From the NCBI GenBank assembly GCA_026770025.1, contig JAMXDE010000004.1:930001-994000 (forward strand): a DNA stretch of 64,000 nucleotides. Reading direction: 5' to 3'. This DNA comes from Craspedostauros australis. Lineage: Eukaryota; Bacillariophyta; Bacillariophyceae; Mastogloiales; Achnanthaceae. Position numbers and translations under genes: made by a program. Under the pieces are notes generated by a model. That model was not told the DNA's origin, ran no database searches, and was given only the letters and a program-made list of their open reading frames with translations. Shown here piece by piece: positions 56,401 through 64,000 of the stretch; the stretch's first letter is position 1; every line of letters starts with the position of its first letter.

Positions 56401-57151
56401 CGGCTGAATGCCGCAGCCATTTTGAAACTTCAACGATTGGGAGAACGCAGCATGAACCAATGCACGGACGCAACCAATTCTATTATATGTATTCAACAGC
56501 AATGTGAAAACAACAACGAACACTGCAAATCAGCGGTGTACATGAACATGTGACAAGATAAGGGTAATACCACTTTACATGTAAACAGTGAATTAAAACC
56601 AACACGCCATTCTGCTGAAATCTGAAATCGCGGATGATAGCAATCGCTGCGCTCTGTCTCCATGCGCTATGTCAACATCACTTGCCGTACGTGCGATACC
56701 TACGCAATCTGTCGTCGACATCGTGCCACAAAAGTCAATGTCACCAAACATGGTCCGGTAACTGAAACCACGATGGAGCATGTCTCATTGTTATTGGTGT
56801 GGATGATAGTGCCACTCTTACGATGCAACTGTCTTTCAATCAAATGCCAGCAACCTTAAAAATGAAAATCAATGTCATCTCGCTCGCTTCATCATCTTTG
56901 TGGACGCCTCGCTTGCATCTCACGCTGTACTATAACAGTAGTGTGGTATTGCATAGCATGGAAACAGTGAAGCGCAAGTCGGTGGCAAGATCTCATTCTC
57001 CGCTGTTCCGAATGGTGGAAGTCTTCATTCATCTTCACCATTCACGCATTGTGTTCCATTCATTGGCAAGACGACAATCACCATCGGATCTCCGATTGTC
57101 CCACGCGTGCAGATCGAACCCGTACGCGAGCTACATCCATCTGACACGCTC
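56401..57151. other. Intergenic region between transporter 2 and the DUF6824 gene
   Basis: Convergent 3' flanks. No supported gene or repeat was seen. Confidence 0.45.
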
Positions 57152-58813
57152 TCACATACGCGCGCTATTTCTGGAGAGGTTGCGCAAACTCATGGCGATC
57201 TTTTGACGGGCGGCGGTGTCGGTGACTTGCGTCCAGAACAGACCGGTGCCATCATCGCGCTTCAGGAACCGCACACCTTGGTCCTTGAGTTCCTGCACGA
57301 GGGCTGTGGAGAAGGAAGTCTTGCCGGAACGGCTCGATATGGCATCGTACTCCGCCTTGCGCGATTCCAGGAACTCCATGAACCGGATGTTGCCCGTGTG
57401 CGACTGGAATGGCCGACCACGTCCCAGTACGACGTCCTTTGCCGATGGAAAGTGGATGCAATCTTTCGACGGGAGGGCCTCCTCGTACTCTTTGCAGAAT
57501 ACCGCTTCCACGTCCTGCGTGCGCCGCAGATAGGCCATCATCTTATCCTGATCAGGGTTGCGATCCAGATCCAGCTGCAGCAGCCTGGTGGGGATGCCGT
57601 ACGATCGCAATTCGTACAGACACTCGATGTGGGAACCGAAATGAATCTTACTCCGAAGCCTCATCTCCTTGGGCAAGCCCAAGAGCATGACATTGGCCAG
57701 CGGCTTCATGCCGTTGTTCTCGCAACAGATATGCATGCTCGATAGCTGGACAGGAAGAGCGCCCGAGATCTCCATCTCCTTGGCGGATTTGGTCTGCTTC
57801 AGCTTGTGCATCATGTCCGCAATCGTGGTGCCGATCGTGTTGAGGATGACCACCAATCCTTTCTGCCCCGTCTGTGTTAGCTGTTGCGGCGAGTTGGTGT
57901 TCATGTACCACAAGGCCTGGACCAAGGAACGCCCGGACTCGAAGAAGAATCGGGTGTAGTTGAAAATGAGGATGCTTCGTCCGGATAGATCGACGCAGTT
58001 GTCATGGCGAATGATCGCGCCGTACTCCAACGACCGTCTGGCATCGCTCGGCAGATCCTCGTACCGAATGGGCTGAGCGGCCTTCTCTGCGCCGTAGATG
58101 TTCGTCTTGGCCTCGAAGTACTTGACGATGAGCTTGGCGGCTTCCCTCGGAATCCACTTCGTCTTGCGCATCACCTTGAGTCGCAGACGGCGATCCTGTA
58201 CGGCGCGCGGTGACAAGAAGGCCACCTTGCTGTAGGCATCCTTCTTGTGGATCGTCGTGATCTGATGCTCCAACTCGGCCATCCGGGCCTCCACGAGTTC
58301 CTCAGTCTCCTCCACCGCCTTGCTGACGCCGTGGATCTCGTCGTAGACCTTCTCGCGCTCATCCAACGACAGTTCATTGAGCTCATTGGCCAGCAGCTGC
58401 TCGCCGTTCATCATTTGCTCGTCATTGCGCTGACGCTTGCGCCGTTGGCCCGTGCGCCGCCCGCGGGTGCCCGTGTGCTTGTAGTACGCTGCCAGCAGAG
58501 TATCTCGACCTGCATCATCCCTGCCAGACTCTGCGTCGGAACCCTCCGTGGAGGAATACCGCCGATGCGCGGAGGCAGGACAGAAGGCAGGTGGGAAGTG
58601 GCAGATATTGAGGCATGGCGGCGGCGACGGCGATGGTGATGTCGGAACGAACTGCCCGGGCTGGTTGTCGTCGTTGGATGTCCATTGCGTCTGAGTCTTG
58701 CCGTTGTTGCTGCCGTTGTCATTCGTCGCGTTGCCATCCGTCGCGTTGCCATCATGGACCATCATGGCCAGGGATTCCAGAACATCATCATCCTCCTGCA
58801 GTGCGCGCTTCAT
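57152..58813 (-). CDS. CRAL-TRIO-like protein with C-terminal DUF6824-like domain
   Basis: A single exon of 553 residues. Residues 1-150 are polar and low-complexity with a basic cluster (RGRRTGQRRKRQR). A conserved diatom-style segment follows (LNELSLDEREKVYDEIHGVS). Residues about 230-400 look like a CRAL-TRIO (Sec14-type) lipid-binding fold: SGRSILIFNYTRFF, GLVVILNTIGTTIADMM, PVQLSSMHICCENNGMKPL and IPTRLLQLDLDRNPDQ. Residues about 450-545 match the DUF6824 pattern (DVVLGRGRPFQSHTGNIRF, then FLKRDDGTGLFWTQV), a domain abundant in diatoms, of unknown function and often in presumed regulatory proteins. Domain calls are from memory of the motifs. The combination would link lipid sensing to a possible nucleic-acid-related domain; that is inference. 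Confidence 0.72.
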   Translation of the reverse strand: MKRALQEDDDVLESLAMMVHDGNATDGNATNDNGSNNGKTQTQWTSNDDNQPGQFVPTSPSPSPPPCLNICHFPPAFCPASAHRRYSSTEGSDAESGRDDAGRDTLLAAYYKHTGTRGRRTGQRRKRQRNDEQMMNGEQLLANELNELSLDEREKVYDEIHGVSKAVEETEELVEARMAELEHQITTIHKKDAYSKVAFLSPRAVQDRRLRLKVMRKTKWIPREAAKLIVKYFEAKTNIYGAEKAAQPIRYEDLPSDARRSLEYGAIIRHDNCVDLSGRSILIFNYTRFFFESGRSLVQALWYMNTNSPQQLTQTGQKGLVVILNTIGTTIADMMHKLKQTKSAKEMEISGALPVQLSSMHICCENNGMKPLANVMLLGLPKEMRLRSKIHFGSHIECLYELRSYGIPTRLLQLDLDRNPDQDKMMAYLRRTQDVEAVFCKEYEEALPSKDCIHFPSAKDVVLGRGRPFQSHTGNIRFMEFLESRKAEYDAISSRSGKTSFSTALVQELKDQGVRFLKRDDGTGLFWTQVTDTAARQKIAMSLRNLSRNSARM

Positions 58814-59738
58814 CCTGTCGTCAAATGCGACTTCGGGGATGGATGCCAGCCTGCGAGCAACAAGTATTCATGTGTGTGCTCAATTCTATGATGGGACCAA
58901 ACAACTCCAACCGAAGCGGATTGAATCATGCGACAACGGAATGAACACAAGAGAAGCAGAGCCTGCACAGAAGCGATAACCGCGTGCAGGTTTCGTGTTG
59001 GCACATTTCCTTGGTGCTGATGACGTACCTGAACAGGCGCGTTCACCACCAAGCAACATTTTGTCTCTCCTGAGTGGCGCAGATCAGAATGATAAACTCA
59101 ATCAGCCTACGACAACACCTGGAGACCAATCAAAACACATGAAACACCATGACAATGGAACAGGTCATGGCCTCCACTTATCATGCGCCACCTCCCCATT
59201 CTGTCGAGAAAAGACCAATGGACTTGCCAGACCATATCCAGTCTTACACCACCCCTCAATCACGAATAATATCAATTCGTGACCTGTTTCGATCCAACGC
59301 CCATCTGTTTTCCTCTTCCCACCGCCAACGCGAAACCGTGGCTTCGGCACGTCACAATGATGGCTTTGTGTCCAACACCACCGCACCCACCAATCAGGCA
59401 CAACTCCCAAGGCAACATCGGTTCGCGCCTTGCAACCGTACTCGCACGAGGAGACCACCTGAGGTCCATTGGAAGAGCGAAAGCGTGATACCTGCGCATC
59501 ACAGAAGAGAGGAAGCGATTGTGACAACAGCAAGGATTGGAGGGAAGCGACAACAGGAGCCACGATCGTCAAGAGCCGACGAATCTTGAGACATTGAGCA
59601 CAAGCGTTGAGACACGGTCATTCAACTTGCTCTCCAGTGGGAACAGTCATTTTTCCTGTCTTCCTGCTCATATCACACGATCGCATCACACGATCGCATC
59701 ATATCATACCATACTCTGCGTGTGCTACCAGCTCCATC
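58814..59738. other. Divergent intergenic region (DUF6824 gene / nucleotide transporter)
   Basis: About 925 bp shared by two divergent genes. No additional gene is supported. Confidence 0.45.
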
Positions 59739-61787
59739 ATGGCATCATCATCGCAATCACCGTCGCCATTGGAGCGGAGGGATCCGTACCCCATGAGTTC
59801 CCCTGAGGCAAAGAGGATGTCCGACTCCCTGCGTCCGCAAAGCGAAAATGAAGGCGGCAGCTCCGACAAGCAGTGGACGACGATGGCCCTGGAATCGGCC
59901 AATGCTCCGCCTGAACATACCGATGCGGAGGGATTCGGTGATGAAGGAGCCGCCAACCTCACGGGCAAAGTGAGCAAGGGAGGCGACATCTACAGCCACC
60001 TCGACGTATTGCCCAAAAATGTTCACGACAAGGACGATGAAGTGCTGGACGTTCCGCTGGATGAGCTCAGGGGATCGCGGTTCGATCGGCTGATGGGATC
60101 CGGCGAGCGAAAGCTGCTGAAAATCTACAAGCGTCTATACGGTGACAAGTTGCCGCCGTCGGAGATGATCCGAACGCTCACGCTGGCAATGACGCTCTTC
60201 TTCATGATCGGTGGCTACTGGTTGCTGCGTTCGCTCAAGGACACCGTGCTCATGACGCTGTGTGGCGTCCAGGCCATCCCCAAGGCGAAGATGCTCTCCG
60301 TCTTCGTCGTGCTGGGCGTCGTTTCCATCTACAATCACCTCCTCGACAGCAGCCTGCCCAAGCATCAGCTCTTCTACATCTTCGGATCCTTCTACTTCTG
60401 CCTCTTCACGGTCATCGCTCTCTTGCTCAGGCACCCCACCATCGGCATTGACAACCAGATCCAGTCGGAGGCCAGGCTGCTGGGTTGGATCAGCTACTGC
60501 TCCATCGAGAGCTTCGGAAGCGTCATGGTCAGCCTCTTCTGGTCCTTCGCCAACTCCAATATTTCCCTGGAGACCGCCAAGGCCAGCTACGGCGTCATGG
60601 TGGCGACGGCGCAGATAGGATCCATCATCGGACCGGCCATCGTCAATCGCTATGCAGAGGTCTGGGGACCGGCCAACTGCTACATGCTGGGTGCCATGTG
60701 CATGCTGCTGCTGCAGGCCAGCATGTACAACTACATCCAGAACTACGGCTCCGCCGAGCAGAGGCAGGAGAAGGAGGAGCAAGCGGCGGGATCGCCGGCC
60801 GGCAGCAAACCCGCGAAGAAGCAAAAGGCAGGCATCCTGGAGGGCCTCGTCCTCTTCTACAAGCACAATTACGTCAAGGGTATCTTCGCCATCAGCTGCC
60901 TCTTCATGGTGGAGGTCACCATCATCGACTTCATGCTCAAGGTCCTGGCCAAGGAATTCTTCTCCACCGAGTACCCGTGCGACATGTCCGATCCGTGCTA
61001 CGACGCCGAGACGGGCGAATTCGGTCTCACCAAGGAGGCCACCAACGCCATCGCGTCCTTCATGGGATTGTTCGGCGTCGCCACCAACAGCCTCAGCTTC
61101 CTCTTCAGCCTCCTGGGAACGTCCGCGGTCATTCGGTATCTCGGCCTGCGCACCACCCTGCTCCTCTTCCCATCGCTGTGCCTCATCGTCATCATCTGCG
61201 TGCGGTTACGACCAACGTTGCAAGTCGTCTTCGCGGCCATGATCATGCTCAAGGCCTGCAGCTACGCGCTCAACAATCCCACGAAGGAAATCCTGTACCA
61301 ACCCACCAGCCCGGCCGTGCGGTACAAGGCCAAATCGTGGATCGACATATTCGGCGCCAGAGGCAGCAAGGCCCTGGGCAGCGTCGTCACGAACGCCTTC
61401 TCGTACTCCGCCAAGGTCCTCGTGGAGAACGGCAGCCTGGTGGGCATCTGCGTCGCCAGCTTCTTGATTTGGAATGCGCGCTTCATGGGGCGCCTGTTCG
61501 ACCAGTACACGGAGACCGGTTACATCGTGGGTGAGGACGACAATCCGGAATCGCAAAGTATCGCGATGGCGATTGTTCAGAACAAGCAAACGGGCACGAG
61601 CTGCGCGCTGAAAAACGGCGACCATGATGGCGACGACGATCATGATGATGATGACGACGACGACGAAGGTGAGGAGGGCATGCTCGATGATGCGGAAGGG
61701 GTGATTCCTGCTGGCGGTGATACCGGCGAACAAAAACAGCAAGAACAGACAAAGCGAAGTGCCACGGCCAAAGTCGCCATGGTATGA
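59739..61787 (+). CDS. NTT: Nucleotide transporter of the TLC (ATP/ADP translocase) family
   Basis: 682 residues. The family signature regions are [18 protein letters not shown] (near residue 150), the first membrane segment of plastid and bacterial nucleotide transporters, and [13 protein letters not shown] with [16 protein letters not shown] (near 511-545). About 11-12 hydrophobic segments are present. The start at 59739 ([15 protein letters not shown], context ATCATGG) is preferred over an in-frame ATG at 59607, whose extra 44 residues look like leader. The N-terminal 140 residues are hydrophilic with no signal or plastid-targeting sequence, so this resembles the non-plastid NTT isoforms of diatoms. 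The C-terminus is unusually Asp-rich (residues about 630-650). The family exchanges or imports nucleotides; the substrate here is not determined. Confidence 0.88.
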   Translation: MASSSQSPSPLERRDPYPMSSPEAKRMSDSLRPQSENEGGSSDKQWTTMALESANAPPEHTDAEGFGDEGAANLTGKVSKGGDIYSHLDVLPKNVHDKDDEVLDVPLDELRGSRFDRLMGSGERKLLKIYKRLYGDKLPPSEMIRTLTLAMTLFFMIGGYWLLRSLKDTVLMTLCGVQAIPKAKMLSVFVVLGVVSIYNHLLDSSLPKHQLFYIFGSFYFCLFTVIALLLRHPTIGIDNQIQSEARLLGWISYCSIESFGSVMVSLFWSFANSNISLETAKASYGVMVATAQIGSIIGPAIVNRYAEVWGPANCYMLGAMCMLLLQASMYNYIQNYGSAEQRQEKEEQAAGSPAGSKPAKKQKAGILEGLVLFYKHNYVKGIFAISCLFMVEVTIIDFMLKVLAKEFFSTEYPCDMSDPCYDAETGEFGLTKEATNAIASFMGLFGVATNSLSFLFSLLGTSAVIRYLGLRTTLLLFPSLCLIVIICVRLRPTLQVVFAAMIMLKACSYALNNPTKEILYQPTSPAVRYKAKSWIDIFGARGSKALGSVVTNAFSYSAKVLVENGSLVGICVASFLIWNARFMGRLFDQYTETGYIVGEDDNPESQSIAMAIVQNKQTGTSCALKNGDHDGDDDHDDDDDDDEGEEGMLDDAEGVIPAGGDTGEQKQQEQTKRSATAKVAMV

Positions 61788-63358
61788 GCGTCCAATCGAC
61801 TTGGTTTCCATCAAGCTTCAGATGGATGCTCCCCGCCATCAAGACCATTGAATGGCCATTCGCCAAGCTGCATACGGATAGAGAAACCGTTGTACACACG
61901 CAGCTTCCCATCCTGCCGATAATGGTGCACTGCACTTCGTCTTCTGTTGGGAGTCGGAATCGGATAGTGATCGCAGATACAGAGATAGGCCATATCCGTA
62001 GTCTAGATCACAGCAGACTAGATGTACAAACCAAGAGCGGGCCAATGGCAGACGGAGTATGTGCTGAATGGTATTTCATCCAAGACAAAAAATGAAGCAT
62101 TCGTCAAGAGAACCGAGCAACACAGGGGTCTTCTTCGAGGTCTTGCTCTCCTTTGTTTCCAAGACCGTGCCAGCCATGCACAAGACAAACGGTAGAAGAA
62201 GGTCTCTGATGTATTAGTACATATGGATACGCCACTACCGATGGAACGGTGCGGGTCATTGTGGATCATGATGCAGCAAGAATACGAGTAAGATTATTGC
62301 GACCATCGTGTAATAGCAGTTGCGCCAGGGCGCCGGTTCTGCACTCTCGTTTGTCTTTGGAATCCACGCAGGCGAGACCCGGTGCAATGAATGGACTAAC
62401 TAGTTTATTTGTGATGTGAGATTGTCACCAACACAAGTGGTATGCGAGTAAAACCGTCCGACTAACAGAAATGATGGTCCACAGAACGGATGATCCGGAT
62501 TTGTCGTGGCTCTATTCTGGTGTCGACTCGTCTAAACGAAGCACAAAGCAAGATCAAGGAGGGCAAACAATCCAAGTCCGGGTATAGATAGAATCGAATA
62601 GGGGAACGGCGTGGTGGTTGCCGCGGATAGTTTTCATTGTCCACCTCAGCACAACAGATACGTGTCCTCTCTGCATTGTCATCTTCTCCTTGTGAAAGCT
62701 ACTGGAGAGAGTATTGGTGTGATGGCACGAACTGATCAAACCAGGATCCTGTACATGTACATCATACGCAGATGTAATAGCACCATACATTCTGCACACG
62801 TATTATAAGCGCTAAAGACACAAGCCACTGGGGTGTATGCCTTGGTCGTGATTTGTTCATACATCTTTGTCCATTCTGCTGCAAACGTGCATTGTGCCAT
62901 CATTCATCTTGATCGTAACATCAGTATTTATGCACAGCACAGTCTTCATTTGTTCGCCACATCTTTCAGTTTTTGGAAGCAAAGGTGACGAAGGCAAGAG
63001 CAGAGCACGCAGAGCGCAGAGCAGAGCAACCAGGCTGGTCCGGAGTTGTGGAACCCACCCTTCGGCCACGCACACGGACGCGTTGAGCTGGTCACAACTC
63101 GCGTTCTCAGAACCCCTACAATGATGTCGCCCACGAACAGTGATGGCCACCATCACGTAGAAACCGCACCAATCGCGAAAGTTACCCATGTTGGTCTCGA
63201 TGCTGGGTCATCTCCTCACAATTTCAAAAGACACCAACGAAGCAACGCAAACGCAAACGCAACTTCACAGAAACCGTGCAGAAACTCCAAAGAAACCAAG
63301 ACACTCAAAGCCCATCATCGATAATCGCAAGCACCTCAGCAACATCACCACTACTAAC
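61788..63358. other. Intergenic region upstream of the U-box gene
   Basis: Only short frames without recognisable motifs are present. The last 100 bp contain ACGCAAACGCAAACGCAA-type repeats. Confidence 0.45.
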
Positions 63359-63637
63359 ATGTCCACTTCTACCAACGCTCGTCCCACCGCTTGCGGAAGC
63401 TCCCAGGCACAACCACCGGTCGACCTCATCTGCCCTTTAACAGGTCAACTCATGACACATCCAGTTGTCACTCGACATGGTATTCATTTCGAGAGAAATG
63501 CGATTCTCTCGTGGTTGGATGCCGGGCATGTTCATTGCCCAATAACGCTCAGATCCCTTCGTTCCTGCGATCTCACATTCGACGAGGAACATCAAGCCAG
63601 GGTCCAAGAATGGATGTCCTCGCACGGACATCAACTC

Positions 63638-63669
<32 letters not shown>

Positions 63670-64000
63670 AGAAGACACCCAGACACGGACGGCCGAATGC
63701 TCCAACAGAATTCTCCCAGAGCACCACAGTGCAGAACAACATCAGCAACAAGAACAACGAGGACAGTCAGATGGAATGATGGTTTCCGATCCAACTCGTG
63801 CGGACGCTTCCGCGCCAACCCACAAGCACGTCGCTATCGATCGATCATCGTCATGGACGACACCGGCAGCACCAAGCGTCTTGAATTCGTCCCAACTTGA
63901 ATTCCGGTGCAGCCCATCCAGCGTTGCCTCGCGGTTTGTGTGGCAGGACCATCCACTTGCATTTGATGGTCCAAAAATGACGGCGGGCGATCTGCTGGAT
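63359..64000 (+). CDS. U-box domain protein, 3' end beyond the window
   Basis: The frame starts at 63359 (MSTSTNARPTACGSS) and is open through the last base (214 codons). Residues about 21-86 form a U-box, the RING-like fold of many E3 ubiquitin ligases that lacks zinc ligands: LICPLTGQLMTHPVVTRHGI, then FERNAILSWLDAG and HCPITLRSL. Behind it come an alanine run coded by GCA repeats (nine Ala near residues 94-102), an acidic patch and a Gln-rich segment. Diatom U-box proteins of this short N-terminal type are common. The C-terminal part is missing, so partner domains are unknown. Confidence 0.8.

Overview
The window is nuclear DNA from a diatom (species not determined). Two genes encode diatom-type silicon transporters with paired EGxQ/GRQ motifs. 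The other cellular genes fit this: a heat-shock-factor-type regulator, a TLC-family nucleotide transporter, a CRAL-TRIO-like protein ending in a diatom-typical DUF6824-like domain, a myristoylation-motif ankyrin protein, a three-exon hemerythrin-like gene and a U-box gene. Short GT-AG introns and diatom-style copia retrotransposons agree.

The left part (1-15.8 kb) is gene-poor. It holds a decayed protein-coding region on the minus strand (about 1.6-4.5 kb), a second small decayed fragment (5.1-5.6 kb), an apparently intact two-exon Harbinger-like (DDE_Tnp_4) transposase (7893-8907), and a 5.1-kb minisatellite of about 395 copies of a 13-bp unit in three sequence variants (10115-15241).

From 15.8 to 41.0 kb lies a three-level nest of Ty1/copia LTR retrotransposons, all on the minus strand. 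Element A (15802-40994, 1361-bp LTRs) is split by its relative B (20151-35855, 566/567-bp LTRs), which is split by C (21846-29392, 791-bp LTRs). Each has perfect 6-bp target duplications (AATCAA, GGGGTT, TGTACC). Both A LTRs contain the same inverted C-family solo LTR with its own 6-bp duplication (CACGTC). Element C is broken only by a frameshift in a CT run. B is broken only by two insertions. A carries a nonsense codon, a frameshift and a roughly 0.5-kb insertion.

The right part (41.5-64 kb) is the cellular gene cluster: hemerythrin-like gene (-), ankyrin gene (-), silicon transporter copy 1 (+), HSF (-), silicon transporter copy 2 (+), CRAL-TRIO/DUF6824 gene (-), nucleotide transporter (+) and U-box gene (+, cut by the window end). 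The two transporter genes encode the same 548-residue protein and differ in the coding region only at about 20 synonymous sites. They share a duplicated unit of about 1.95 kb, an identical 3' end, and two short conserved blocks in otherwise diverged promoters.

The strongest points for follow-up are the silicon transporter pair, the LTR-inside-LTR chimera with CpG-biased decay, a conserved uncharacterised domain between nucleocapsid and protease in all three retroelements, palindromic sequences at the primer-binding position, and the higher-order structure of the minisatellite. All family assignments come from reading motifs; no database search was run.
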